NCBI GenBank assembly: GCA_022266195.1
Contig: WHVY01000006.1
Location: forward strand, 4,898,001 to 4,962,000
DNA from: Tetranychus cinnabarinus
Taxonomy: Eukaryota > Arthropoda > Arachnida > Trombidiformes > Tetranychidae
DNA: 64,000 nucleotides
Reading direction: 5' to 3'
The notes beneath the pieces are model-generated. The model was not told the origin of the DNA and ran no database searches. It saw nothing but the letters and a program-made list of their open reading frames with translations. Each line of letters begins with the position of its first letter. Within the stretch, counting starts at the first letter, position 1. This document shows positions 13,333 through 25,565 of this stretch, one piece after another. The translations under genes were made by a program, and so were the position numbers.

Positions 13333-13626
13333 ATTCACCGGTTTGTGTTAAAGATCAAAAAACTATTTACATCGCTGGTTTGGGTGAAACTGTTCGTATC
13401 TCTTGTTCAATTGAAGCTGAACCAAGTCAAGTTGAAATCATTTGGAAAATAAATGATACTCTTCTTGATGAAGGAGTTTATCCCTTTCAACCTGGAACGG
13501 CTAAACTTTCAAGTAATTTACTTTACCAACCTCGACGGTCTGATGATTATGGAACCCTGATGTGCCTTGCAAAAAACAGAGTTGGAACCATCAAAGAACC
13601 TTGTCAATTCATTGTCATGCCAGCAG
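13333..13626 (+). CDS. Sidestep-family exon: last Ig domain
   Basis: Follows a TTAG acceptor and ends at a GTAAGT donor, phase 1 at both ends. It encodes one C2-type Ig domain: Cys in RISCSIEA, Trp in IIWKIND, and the DDYGTLMCLAKN strand with the second Cys. It is followed by the PCQF motif typical of Side proteins. Confidence 0.88.
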
Positions 13627-16600
13627 GTAAGTCAAAACTTTACTTTCCCCTCAAAGATTCATGAGTCAATTTTAAGTTTCATTGGTAACCTTTTCTGCTT
13701 TCAACTTGAATGAAAACTGAAAATTTTGAGTTTTATTTTGTCCACACTTTAGTCTGTCTTTCAACTTTTTCTTTTTCCTTTTATGGATAAATTGTTTCAA
13801 TTGTAGTTACTGGTTTTATTGTTCAAGCAAAAGGATTATCAGGCAATTGAAGATAATTGAACCAATTGTAATGGAAGAGTTGAGATTGACCAAACTCGAC
13901 AACAGTTTACAAGTGGATTACTTGACGAGGGCAAGATTTACTTTGGATTGCATAACAAGATTAAAACATTAGCTTAATCCACATAGTAAATGAATCATTT
14001 GACAAAATCCTTGTGAGGTCTTTGCTCTTGCGATCAGCGCTCGAGGGACTTTATTCAAATCCAAGATGATTGCTAAGTGCATTGGATACATTGCTCTAAG
14101 TTAAGGGCTCCTCGAGAAGACCTTCTTCTGGAGACGATCCCTGGTATCGGAGTGTTAGTAAAATGACTATATCTCAGAGCATGACCTTCAAATGTTATTT
14201 AGAGGTCAATAACAGACTGACCTTAAATGACCTTGAGGCTTGAAATTATAGTTTTCCGATCTGTTGAAGCTCATGGTTTGAATTCGAGATACTGAGCATC
14301 AATCGTTCTCGATAGTTATGACTGCATAAGGCTAGATAAAAAAGCTCAGATTATTAATTATGTTTCGTTGTGAGCTTTATCCAATAAAAATTTCTGTTCC
14401 CCATCCAATGGGGCTCAAATTTTCTTTAATTGAACTGTATAGAGTTTTACAAATTTTTTTTCATCAGATGCAAAGTTGACCTTTCAAATTGTAATTTGAT
14501 AATGTTGCAATTAAAGCAGATCAGTTAAACTTGGAAAGTTGTAGGATTGAAAAGAGTAAAAATGTTTCTGTTTTAGTTAATGATTGTTTTTCACTTTGTA
14601 ATGCAGCAAATGAAAATATCCAGCATGCAAAATGAGCAGAACTGATGAGGTTGATAATGATTATGATTAAAGCAAACCCATGGAGCCAACTAATCTAAAT
14701 AATTTAATCGAGACTGTTCATGGAGCCATTAATGAGATAATACATTTAACCATGTTATTACGTTCATCTTAATTGATAAAAGTAGAGTGAAAAGAATCAG
14801 TGTGATTAAAGGTGTAATAGTTGATGTTGGCATTTAATATAGCAGTTAAGCTTTTATTGACTAAATAATGGTTATTAGTATTGGATAAAGTCCCAAGTAA
14901 AGTGAGCACAAAACACACACATATTTATTATGACATAACTTTATCCATTGAATAGGGTGAGGAAAATATTATTGCATCCAGAGAAATAATTTAAAAGTAT
15001 AATGTTCAAACTTTAATCGAGTTCAATTAGTGAAACAATAATAGATAACAATGGAAACGATCAAAGTAAAAACACAAAGACAAACAAAAGTTGAACAAAA
15101 GTATTCAATTGAATTGGAAAAAGTTTCATCTCAGAATTCAAGACTACAGATTGACTATTCTGACAAACACACTTGTCCATTGTAATCAAGTCCAAGAAGT
15201 TGATTCATCATTCAATTGTTTTATCATTGAAACAGAAAATTAAAACTCGAAAAATTTGAAGGCAAAAAAATCAAATTCTAATGATGGAATTTTACATTAC
15301 AGGTCGACCTGAAAGAATGGTCAACTGTTTGGTAAGCAATCAAACGGGCGAATCTCTAGTCATCTCATGTCAACCCGGTCATGATGGTGGCCTCAATCAA
15401 ACGTTTTACCTTCAAGTTTACGATTATCGAAGAGAAAAGTTGCTCTTTAATTTAACCTCAAATTTGAATCCAACCTTTCTGGTCAATGGATTAACTTCAG
15501 GAGCCAGTTATGTGTTTGACGTCTACTCGTCAAATCCAAAAGGATCATCAAATACAACAACTTTGATTGCTCAAACACTTTCAATGCAAAAGCAAAAACT
15601 TGGTAAGACATTTAAACGAACCAAACTTTAATCCCAAAATCCCAATTCAACTCTTGGATTTCTTTTCAATCGAAACTCTTTTTCGGTGACAAAAACAAAA
15701 ATCTTTAAAGACAACTTTTGACGTTAAAAATAGATGATTTCAATTGGAATCAATGTTTGTAACCTTGTCAGGATTGGCCAAGAAAAAAAAGAGTAAACAA
15801 AATTTTCTCAAGAGTTGGAGTTTCTCCATCTGATTCTCAAGTAGAGTGCAATTATGTATTAACATTTTTTTCTCATCAACCCAAGTCAACCCAGAACCAG
15901 GCAATACAACCAGATACAATAACAACCAAGTTAATCAAATTACTATCTTAATCTCTACCAAGACTTGTGTGTTCTTTTAGCTCAGCAAAAACACGAAACG
16001 TATATCATTCTTACCTTTTTTTGTTCCATCATTCATTCCTTCTGCAACTTTTCAACGTTTTTGCTTCTCACTGAAAATGCTCTCTTCTCTCACTCACTCA
16101 TTATCATTACCATTTACATTGTCTTGTCAATTGATTGATCATGTAAAGTAAATTACTCTTTTCTCTTGAATAACATACACATTTCCATGTACATGCAAGT
16201 TCATCTTGAAACAATTTCAGCTTGAGAATCACATCATTCAATCAAAATTTTCAGTTTAAATGAAAACCAAGCCCAAGTGGCTGTTCAACTTGATGCAACA
16301 AGGTTAATCAGCTTGCATCAAAATTGGATCAATTTCCGCTTCTAAACCTTCTCAACGAGTAAATTATTTTCAAAGAAAGCTTTCGATTGTAAAGTCTTTA
16401 AACCCTGAAACATTGTAATCATTTTCATCTTGCACATAATACATTTTAACAAGTCTTGAATAACTCGACTCACCTATGATGCTGAGAGGAAAAATTTTAA
16501 TCATCATGATGGAGAATCTTTTCTTTCGTAAAAATAATGAGTTTTATAACCATCTATTACTATTAATATTAGGCTCGTCATGATATTGTGTTGAAATAAT

Positions 16601-19600
16601 GAGAATATGCGAAACAACTGGAGAAGAGGCTAAAAAAATGTAACAAAGATGTAAAGTTGAGACAAAATATTTCAATAGCGATTAAAAGTTTGAAGTAACG
16701 AGCAAAGGAAAGACTAGAAAAGTAAGTTTGTTAGTCTTAAAGAAGTCAAACAATCTCAAAATGAACAAAATAGACAAAACTATTTATACAAAAGCTGATA
16801 ACCTTTCACTGAAAACTTGTTCCTTTTTTAGAACTTTCGTCTCATGTTCTTTGTTGTTGCATTTTCATAATGAGATCAACGAACACTCAACAGTTTCTTT
16901 TCAAGAGACTTTCTCCATTAAAAATCTTCAAAAATTTCGATTGTCCGATAAACGATTTTCACAAAAAAAATTCAACGCCTTCAGAAAAAGAAAAGAATCG
17001 AATTTGAGGAAAAACTTTTTCAATCCAAGAAAAATTATGCAAATTGCGAGTTTTAGATGCCACTCGTGAATATAGAAATCAAAATTTTCCACTTTTCCCT
17101 AGAATCTTATTAAAAATTCTTTTGATTCGATATGAAGCTTCCTTATGAGAATAATTTTTGAAGTGAAAATTTTCTCGACTTTTGTTAAACAATAAGTTTA
17201 GTTGAACATGAAATTACAACTTAAGCAAGACAAATCTATTATTCTGTTCAATTCCAAGATTAGCCATAAAACAAGCAATAATTGAAGAGTGTAAACTGGT
17301 CATTGTCAATAAAATGAGCCCATTTTGGTCTTAATAACCTTAAAAAATGGTTCAACTTGGATAATCTAAAAAAGTGTAAAATTATTGAGTGGAAAAGGTT
17401 GCGAAAAAACTCATTCATTCTAATATAAAAAATTGTTGACATTAATATTATTGTTGATATTGGAGAAAAGAAGAAGATGAGAAAAGATGAAAACAAAGCG
17501 AGTAAACAAAAAGATGGAGAAACAATATTTTCTTTGTTGAACAGAGAGAAGCGCAAATTCAACACCATTTACATTATAATCACAAGTCATGGAGTATATC
17601 ATGAAAAATGGGTTAAAAATTTATTTTGATATTGAACTTTTGCTGCTGCAATCCAATCGCTAAAAGATTTCTGGATAAAAGCAGATAGTAAAGTAAAAAG
17701 TGTGAAAAAAAAGAAAAGCCAGAAAATGGTTTTTATGGAGACAAAGTAAAGAAGAGAAAAGGACAAAAATGTTTCATGATGAACAAACACACAGATTTTG
17801 TTCAGGTAATCAGAACATAATCCTCATCTTATTCTGATTACTTTTACCTTACAACTTGATCGAATCCATGAAAAAGGAGAAAAAAGAGACAAAATTTACT
17901 TTATTCACTTATCATTTTATACATTTTCAACTTTCAATTCTCTCGACAGAAAAAAAAGTTCGAAATTATCATCATTGACAGAACTATCATCATCAATATC
18001 ATGATTGTTTCTTTATCTTTATTTTCCAGGTTTAGGAGAAAACTTGACTGAAATAAAATTCGATCCATATCTTGCTGTCCTTTCAGCACTTATCTTTACT
18101 CTTGTCCTTGTGGCCATTATAATCATCCTCATCATTACCATTCGTAATCGTGAAGATAAATGTGATTCCAGGAAAACGGTTAAACCAATCGAGTAAGTTG
18201 AATGCAATAAAATGCCCTTGAAAATGGAATTTTGTTTTCTTTCGAATTTCATTTTTTTCCAAATTTCCTTTTTCCTTATTACATTTTGCCTTTAGTCATG
18301 TTCAATACAATTTCACATTATCTCATTATCCTGTTATCACTCCCAGTAAATTGGATAACTTTGTTTTTCATTTTTCTTCACTTTTCCTCCCACTTCGATT
18401 TCACCGACTTTTCTCTCTCAATTAAGCTGACCAATTCTCGAACTTTACACTTTTCACTTTTTACTTTCTTTACCCAAAAAGTGATAACTTTTCACTCCTG
18501 TGTTTGTGGTTGCATTCATTTCCTTTGACTTGTCGTCTGGGTAAAGCTTGTCTTGGTTTACCTTGACTTGAACCTTGTTTGATCAACCAATGAATCTTTA
18601 CGAGTGAATCAAAGTAAACAAATTTCAGCTTACTTTACCTTCTGTTCAAGTTAATTACCATCTTACTGGTTTCACTATTGATTTAAAGATTAATTGAACT
18701 TGAGATTGTCAGTTGAATGAAGGTGAAGTTTGGTGTAAATGAAAATATTGAACATGAAAATTCCTTTTTTTTCAAAGTTTGCTTTTCTGTTTCAATTTTT
18801 ACCCATTTGTACAACATTTTTCATCAAAATTAGTTTCGAGTCTTTGTGTCAAGTTTATTAAGTTTAATTAAATTTTACTCTTCATTTGCCTTTTGCTCAT
18901 TCAACATTCAATTTTGACTTGCATGTAAATAGTCGGAAAAGGTTGGATAAAAAAAAGTCTAATTCACTGTTTTACTTTCATTTTGTTTGTTAGAAGTGTT
19001 GATGAACCAGAAAGCCAAGGGCCTGATGTTGTTCCTTCATCAACCCGATCCAATGTTGGTGAGTATCAAAAGTCTTTATGATAAATTGTTGGCATTATCA
19101 GGAGCATCATAAAAGTTGCCTTGTAATAGGAGAAGCAAGAGATGAGTTGAAACAATTTGCAACAATCTAACTTGTTAATTTTCGAGGAGAAAAGAAACAA
19201 CTTTTTAATCGATAAATCATGTTGAGTGAAAAGCAACTCAATTAATTTGCAGTGTTGAAAAGAAAACCAAAAGCAAGTTAATCAGTCAAGACACTTTCAG
19301 AGTGAAATTGAACCTTTTTCGAAAAATAACCATTCTAAATTCTTGTTCCATGAATCTTTAATCTTTTCAAAAATCAAGTGTTTACATTGAAAAAAACTCC
19401 TTGTCTGATAATTCAACTCAAATTAGTTTTCAGAGTTAATCTCAAACTGATAGATTTATTTTCGCTAGCGATGATTAGAACCTTCAAATTTTCAAACATA
19501 ACATGAATTGTACAGACTTTACTGGAGAGCACTGGAATCTAGGCACTTTTCTTGTTTACGTCGAGATTTGGTTAAAATGAGATGAAAAGTTCTGATTCGT

Positions 19601-22600
19601 CAGTTTGAATCGAGATCAGTGATAAAAATTCTTACGCTTTAGCATGAGTAGACCATGAATGTTGATAGCAATTTACTCAATGTAAAGTGATAAGTGTCAC
19701 CAAAAAGGAACCGAAAAACTTCATTATCCAACTTTCCACGAGCTCTGCAATTTATCTCGAAATGGCCTATTAGATATAAGATATTTTCTATGTTGACTTT
19801 TTGGCGAAACCAAATAATTATTTTGTCTAATCAAAAGATAATCTTTATTATATTGAATACAAACCAAATCAATCTTGTAACTTGATATTTGCAAATGAAA
19901 TAAATATCCATATCATTGATTACCAAAACTAGAACTAGTTTAGAGTCTTATTTTCAATCTGACTATTTTGGTTCGGCTATTTTGAGCATTTCACCTTAGA
20001 ATAGGGCCACTGCAATAAAATAAAAAGTTAGTAACTTGCAAGCAGTTAGAAGTTTTCAAACAAATTTTCAAACCCATGTTTTCCATCAGAAAATAAATCT
20101 TCCTCAAATTATTCCAAATGGAGTGGACTTTTTTACCTATCCGTTGAAAGACATACAATACTTACGTACTTACATTCCGAAGGGTTGCATTGCCTTCAAC
20201 CTATTAGGAAGACTCTTGTTAACTGCAACTTGATCATGCAAGAGGCAAAGACTATTACATTTGGAAGACAAGAAATGCTTTTGATATTTTTGATCCTCGA
20301 TTGACCTTGAATTTATTTTCAATCTTGACAGTAAAATAAATGTTGAAAGGCTCAGCCCATAAGCATCATCAAGTATCAGCTAATTGAAATTGTACCATTA
20401 AATGGTTAATCTGTTATCCATCCAATTCCCTGATCCTATTAATGATGCTTACTCTCTGGTTAGAATCAAATTGTTGATAAAACGGAATAAAAGTTGATTC
20501 CATTTTCTCGTTATTCTTTAGTTTGATCTTTTTTTTTGTTTCTCGGATGATCATCATTAAAAGACGAGAAGACACTTTATCTTGTGACTTGGTTAATGTT
20601 GACTGCCATTGACTCTGTTCAACTTTAATGTTCATCTCTTTCTGTTGCCACTCGGAGCAAGAGACTCGGTTGAGTTAACATTATCAATTCTCGGTGCTAA
20701 AGAAAATGAACCAAAAAGAGAAGAAGAAGAAGAGAAAAAAAGAAATGAACAAAAGTAAAAGCAGGGAAAAGATGAAAAAACACATTTCTCATCTCATCAT
20801 CATCTTACCTTTTGCACAGAAAAAAAAATTCTCACTTTTTCTCCATTTCTATTTTTCTCACTTTTCCCATTCTTTGCATCTTCAACTCTATTTCATGGTA
20901 CAAAAAACAAATGAACATTCAGCAACGTTCAATATGTTTTTACAAGATAACTCTCAGTTGGGCCAAGAAAACTTGAATGGAAACAATTTCAACATTGAAG
21001 TGACCAATAATGATGTCGATACATCAATTGATACCAGCAATAATGACAACACCAACAACAACAATAACGTCAACAACATTAACAGCAACAACAACACCAA
21101 CAATGTCAACAATTTAAACAATTGTTTGAATAAAAAGCAACATTGTGATACAAGTTTATCAAATGGAATCAACTTTACCAATTTTACCGTCATTAAGAAA
21201 AACATGTCTGATGGATCATCGTTTGATGGCGATTATGGCTTCACTCAGATAACATCCATTGACGACTTTGGCAAGGTAAAGGATTCCAAATGAGTGACAA
21301 TATTTAGTTTCATTTGTCAAACATTGATTCAGTTAAAATCTTTCAACGTCAAAACTTGACGCAAATACAGACAACAAAAAGATATCAATTTAAATCCGAT
21401 AAATCAAAATGACTTGAGAATTGCAAGATAAAGCAATTTGTTCAATTTACTTGTTCAAGTTGTTCGAGTTGAAATGAGAAAATTTGTATTCTTTTCGTTT
21501 GAATCAGTTATTGATATTTTTTTGTCGATTGCTTCATGTGTTGGGGTTTTGAGTCAATTGATGGGAAAAAGTTTCTTATTGTCTCTCTATTCTGAGTAAC
21601 TTCAAGTTTTGATTTTTTCGTTCTTCTTTACAGTGCATCGCTCAATATATGCCTTTTGATGATAAAGCCTGCACCTTGAGTGGAACAATGGATCGACTGA
21701 CCAAGCCCAACTTGGATCCAAATTCAATTAAACAAACGGTTTGTTGTTTGATGAAACGTTATACTCTAGTTAATCAATTACTTTTTTCTGCCTAAAAATA
21801 GAGTCTAGACAAGAATAATCCGAAATGATTGAATTGATTAGCAAATAAAAAAATGATTCATGACGATTTTCCTCATTATTTTCTTGTCTTTTTTTCTATT
21901 CAATTGATCTCGTTTTGTACAAGATAAAATCATTCTTTGCAAAGGAATTTACAGATTAACATTGAAACTTGATTCTTTCATTAATCTGGAATAACAAGTT
22001 TTACGAAAAAAAAATTTTCTTTGAGTCAACAAACTGTCATCGAGCTATCGAGCAATACTTTGAGATGCAATGAGGAATCAATCATTTCATCTATATTTTC
22101 TGCATTCTTTGGAAACCTTTTTGGACAGAACTCTTTCAGCTTCAAAAACTTACTTTGAATAATTGGCATTATTTCATGGAGCTCAAACTCTTACTCCTAG
22201 TATTTTCAAGATTCTTTGCATGTATTTAGACTTTTATCATGAGTCAACTCATTGAATTATTTTCAGTGTTTTCATACTTTCTGGACAAGTTTGTCAGTCT
22301 GTCTGAACAGTGCAACTATTAATTGCCTAAAAATGTAAAATTACTATCGATTCGAGCAGAAACTCTGATTATTAAGAAAGAGTTGTCCTTTGAGATTGGA
22401 AAATTGAATGTTTTACTTTTTTTTCGTAAACAAGTTTCTTTGAGAAAGCAAAACGAAATCAATTCGAAAGAAAAAGACCGATTTTTTATGTTTTGGAAAA
22501 CATTTAAATTTCAATTTAAATTGCATTCATTGGATTCTGAAAGAAAACCATTATCTTACATTACCAATTGATGTGCATTTCCACTTGAGCAGTTGCAATG

Positions 22601-22764
22601 ATAAATTTCCGTTTTATTCGTTGCTCTTTTATTCATCGAGCAACAATCCAGACTAATTTTTATTATTTATTCATTTCACTTTTCATTATCATACTGACTT
22701 ACAGAGTATTGGACATCTATTTGATGGTAATGACGGTGAATACACTTATTCAACTCCAGTTTGA
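13333..22764 (+). CDS. Sidestep-family immunoglobulin receptor, 3' seven exons (5' partial)
   Basis: Single-pass surface receptor of the arthropod Sidestep family. Drosophila Side proteins are ligands or partners of Beat proteins and guide motor axons. Exons: 13333-13626, 15303-15602, 18030-18192, 18994-19058, about 20947-21275, 21634-21738, 22705-22764. Every junction keeps frame (1,316 nt; 437 residues visible). Domain order: C-terminal Ig domain with Cys pair and YxC-like motif, FN3 domain, transmembrane helix, long cytoplasmic tail. Family hallmarks are the run CLAKNRVG...PCQF at the end of the Ig domain and the SCQPGHDGGLNQTF motif opening the FN3 domain. The N-terminal Ig domains and signal peptide are missing and must lie upstream. 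The paralogue cannot be told from this part. The tail ends in TPV, a possible class I PDZ ligand. Confidence 0.88.
13627..15302 (+). other. Intron with a dispersed TGACCT-rich repeat copy
   Basis: Intron between the Ig and FN3 exons. About 14,030-14,300 is of higher complexity and contains one copy (14,183-14,250) of the repeat also found at 23.85, 25.33 and 25.57 kb. Nothing else recognised. Confidence 0.7.
14183..14250 (+). repeat. TGACCT-rich dispersed repeat, copy A
   Basis: Contains TGACCTTCAAATG, then AGAGGTCAATAAC, then TGACCTTAAATGACCTTGAGG. It aligns over about 65 bases with copies B, C and D. Confidence 0.65.
15303..15602 (+). CDS. Sidestep-family exon: FN3 domain
   Basis: Acceptor TTACAG, donor GTAAGA, phase 1 to phase 1. 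It encodes a single fibronectin type III domain starting RPERMVNC. It contains several potential N-glycosylation sites (NQT, NLT, NTT). The wording of the first strands closely follows Side proteins. Confidence 0.88.
15603..18029 (+). other. Intron, nothing recognised
   Basis: Intron between the FN3 and membrane exons. The frame at 16,728-17,069 is Lys- and Phe-rich low complexity without splice support, so I do not call it. Confidence 0.75.
18030..18192 (+). CDS. Sidestep-family exon: transmembrane segment
   Basis: Acceptor TTTCCAG, donor GTAAGT. A stalk of about 15 residues is followed by a strongly hydrophobic helix (LAVLSALIFTLVLVAIIIIL) and a basic stop-transfer stretch beginning RNREDK. 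Enters in phase 1 and leaves in phase 2. Confidence 0.88.
18994..19058 (+). CDS. Sidestep-family exon: juxtamembrane cytoplasmic piece
   Basis: A 65-bp exon with acceptor GTTAG and donor GTGAGT. In the frame set by the previous exon it reads SVDEPESQGPDVVPSSTRSN. The phase fits on both sides. Confidence 0.8.
19059..20946 (+). other. Intron, nothing recognised
   Basis: Intron before the Asn-rich exon. No repeat or RNA gene seen. The introns at 18193-18993, 21276-21633 and 21739-22704 are likewise empty, apart from a CTCCCAGT motif at 18,339. Confidence 0.7.
20947..21275 (+). CDS. Sidestep-family exon: Asn-rich cytoplasmic tail
   Basis: The 3' end is firm (donor GTAAAG after DDFGK). The 5' end is not. 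The AG ending at 20,946 keeps phase and follows a short T tract, and the AG ending at 20,967 also fits. The open frame runs further left to 20,694, but that part is Lys- and Phe-rich low complexity and is probably intron. The exon encodes a long asparagine run with scattered D, T and S, then a more normal stretch with FDGDYGFTQITSIDDFGK. Confidence 0.72.
21634..21738 (+). CDS. Sidestep-family exon: cytoplasmic piece
   Basis: Acceptor TTTACAG, donor GTTTGT (weak consensus), phase 0 at both ends, 35 codons beginning CIAQYMPFDD. No domain recognised; placed here because frame and phase connect both neighbours. Confidence 0.75.
22705..22764 (+). CDS. Sidestep-family terminal exon
   Basis: Acceptor TTACAG. 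Nineteen codons then TGA. The protein ends YSTPV, so Thr at -2 and Val at 0 would suit a class I PDZ domain. A polyadenylation signal follows at 22,835. Confidence 0.8.
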   Translation, partial: SIGHLFDGNDGEYTYSTPV

Positions 22765-22834
22765 CACTTTTCATTGAATCAATGGATTACCCTGTCTAGC
22801 CAAATTTACAAGGAAACTGATGAAACACTATCTA

Positions 22835-22840
22835 AATAAA
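22835..22840 (+). terminator. Polyadenylation signal of sidestep-family gene
   Basis: AATAAA, 71 bases past the stop codon. Position and sequence suit cleavage and polyadenylation shortly downstream. Confidence 0.6.
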
Positions 22841-24098
22841 CTGGACAACTATAATGATTGTTCATTTAAATATAAAAAATCTTGTTTTCTATCAATTTTT
22901 TACGCAACTTTACTTTTCACATTAAATGTTTACGAGTCATCCGGCTCCATCTGTTATCTTACAATGAAACTATTAAACTGAAATTGTTTACCAAAACAAT
23001 CTTGTCTTTTCATTCAACTATTAGTTTCTGCACATCTGCAATACAGAAACAACATTAAACTTTTCTCAAACAATACAACCTTTGAGATACTTTGGGTGCA
23101 TCTAAAAGTCCTTTTCGTCCTCGAAAGTACTTTATAAACAGTTAATAGATTGATCGTTGTAGGTAGGTCTTGTAGTCACCATTTCTCACATGTCAGTAAG
23201 AATGAAAAATTGAATAAAGAAAAAGTCCTTCAACAGATTGAGTTATTGAGTTGTTATGATGATATTGAGTTATTTAAAAAATATAACACAGATGCAATAG
23301 AAGCACAGTGATAATTCAGTTAGTTTTACACCAAAAGATTGTTGAAATTCATCATTAGGAAAATGGTATCCAAGCAATGACTGGAAATCCAATGGTATCG
23401 CCAATCATTGATATTATTAATTAAAGTCATTAAAACTGAAGTTTCAAACCATTTTATCGACAGAGGACATTTTCATCTTTTATTAATTAGCAAACTTTCA
23501 GAAAAAGAAAGGTTGCAGGTTTAGTACGCCGTATTTCAGAGTATTATTGCGGTGTTCATTTGCTGATTCAAATTCAGTTTTTCAAGTTCTAGGTAAATCC
23601 AGCTAAAAATTGAATCTAGAATCTTTACAATCGATTCTTACTCGACATTCGTGATTCAAATAAATTTGTGGTGTTATTTGATAAATACCGTGCGTTTTTT
23701 CATTTTACGTCTGCTAGCCGCATAACTAGTAAGAAGTACGTATTCTCAGCAGCTTCTTGTACTGCTGAGACTACACAACTCAGGATCAAATCATGTGCTT
23801 TGGCAGATTGAAAAGCAATCAGTTCGTACGCTCCTAGGGCTTAAAGGTCACTTCTGCAAATGCCAGTTACAGGTCAAATAACGGAGAGACCCTCAATGAC
23901 CTTGAGGGTTTGAGTTTATGGAGGATCTATTGATCGGACAATATCGAGATCTGACTTATGGTTCTCGACTTTTGCATTAACAATGTTTTTTAGAATAATT
24001 TTTATTTATTATTTCAATTGAATTTTCGATGATTCGATTGTTTCAGTAATTAACACGTGAATATGATGTCAAAAAAATTATTTGAAGAAGTTTCTTCT
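22841..24098. other. Intergenic; contains a TGACCT-repeat copy
   Basis: Downstream of the sidestep-family gene. About 23,690-23,990 is richer in G and C, and its start matches 25,239-25,275 (GCGTTTTTTCAT.TTACG.CTG). The TGACCT-rich core is at 23,845-23,912. The rest is AT-rich with no gene seen. Confidence 0.6.
23845..23912 (+). repeat. TGACCT-rich dispersed repeat, copy C
   Basis: Contains AGGTCACTTCTGCAAATG, CAGGTCAAATAACGG and CAATGACCTTGAGG in the same order and spacing as copies A and B. Confidence 0.6.
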
Positions 24099-24861
24099 TC
24101 AACATGGCGTTATGAGAAATGCTGAGTGAAATTTACTATCATCTTTGAGCACAAAGTAATGACATGGCTTAGATGTTGCCTGTGAAGTTCAAACGAGAAA
24201 AGTTTAAATTAATTTGAAAGGTCAGATCACTAATTAAATTAAATTGATGGCATTCTTTACTTTTGAAAATTAACAAATGAAAATAATAAATATATGAAAA
24301 TGAGTAATATTCAGATATAGAGAAAGTTGAATAAATGGTCAAAAGATGCTTACCATCGCTTACTCCATCTCGATAGAATATAAGACGTTCAGGTAAAATA
24401 TTGTCAACTGATTTCGAATCAGTTTTTTCAATCAAACCTTTCAGAATCAAACCTGCTTCGTCTGTGGCACTTTTTGTCCTTGAATCAACTACAAATTGCG
24501 TATTAAAACCATATACACTATCACCAAATCTTTTAATCTCATCATAAACGCTATCATACTTTACACGAGTAATGATGAACATTATCAACTTTGGACGACG
24601 AATCTCTTTGTTATAGTGCTTTTTATGGCTGGATTTTAAGATTATTTCAACACTTTTACTCTCAAAACGAGCATCATTCCAGTATTCAGGTTGTACAATA
24701 CTAATCTCTTCATCGTTGCCTAATGAGATTAAACTTGATATGAAACGTTTTACAACATCCTCGGTTAGTTTTGAAAGACTAACAATAAACCAACGACCAT
24801 CTTTGACTCCACATCCTTTGAGAATTTTTGCATCACATATATTCCATTTTCCATATCCAAA
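24099..24861 (-). pseudogene. Argonaute (Ago clade) fragment, internally deleted
   Basis: Two minus-strand pieces resemble the MID/PIWI end of Argonaute, the guide-RNA-binding slicer. Piece 1 (24861-24354) reads through a MID-like region (GYGKWNICDAK, then GRWFIVSLS) into PIWI motifs (PKLIMFIITRV, YGFNTQFV, LPERLIFYRDGVSDG) and stops at a GTAAGC donor-like site. Piece 2 (24179-24099) follows a CACAG acceptor-like site, reads SKPCHYFVLKDDSKF, and ends early at TGA. About 100 residues are missing between TQFV and RDGV, including the DVTHP-type motif with the first catalytic Asp. The segment between the two pieces and the final tail are also gone. The phases of the two pieces do not join into an open frame, and the frame is closed upstream by a stop at 24,862. 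A relic of genomic (intron-bearing) origin is the best reading. Confidence 0.75.
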
Positions 24862-25325
24862 TCATCCGTATAACTTTTGGACTGTCTAAGCATAAGCCAT
24901 CATATTGTATAGGTTTTTCAGATATTTACAAAGTAAATTCTTTAAGATTATCTTACCTTCCAATGGTGGATCGCATGTAAAATTTCTTGTTATCCAGCCT
25001 ACGGAGATTCGACGGAAATTCTTCTGTAGGTTGCAACCTTTTCTTTTTCCATGGAAATTTGCAGGGAACGTATCAGATGGATTCGTCCAAAAAAACTTGA
25101 AAAAAATTATGTGTTGCGTATTTTGACCGGTAACAGGTATATGGATTTCCATCGACAGCTAAAGATGAAAAGGTTAAACTATTTGACGCGTTCGTAGGTT
25201 TATTTTCGGCGTAATTGCGGGCATCAGAACCAGTAAAATACCTGGCGTTTTTTTCATCTTACGCCTGTTTGCAGGCATAATACAGGAACGGTTGCTCAGA
25301 TGGGAGAATCACCAGTACGGACGCA

Positions 25326-25391
25326 AGGTCATTCAAGGTCCAACCTCTATTTGACCTCTAATTGAAATTTGAAGGTCATTTTCCCATAGAG
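25326..25391 (-). repeat. TGACCT-rich dispersed repeat, copy D (inverted)
   Basis: The complement reads AAAATGACCTTCAAATTTC, then AGAGGTCAAATAGAGG, then GGACCTTGAATGACCTTG. Opposite in orientation to copies A, B and C. Confidence 0.65.
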
Positions 25392-25565
25392 CAAATTTTT
25401 TCAGATGGTTTGATGTTTGTCAGAAGTTTAAAACTTACGCCGTTGGGAAGACTCACGTACTTTTCTCAAAACCTATTGTCAAACTCCACGGTTTTGAAAA
25501 CACTCATATCTCCTGACCAACAAAAGTCATAATCAGGCAAATAATATCAAACCAATTAAAAAATT

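Noticed and set aside
16728..17069. 113-codon plus-strand frame in a sidestep intron
   Set aside because: Lys/Phe/Ser-rich noise typical of this AT-rich DNA; no splice sites or domain.
20694..20946. Left extension of the Asn-rich sidestep frame with Lys-rich and Phe-rich runs
   Set aside because: Low-complexity AT-rich translation before a phase-compatible acceptor; most likely intron.
24886..25152. Overlapping open frames on both strands beside the Argonaute relic
   Set aside because: No motif, no splice support, and mutual shadows of each other.
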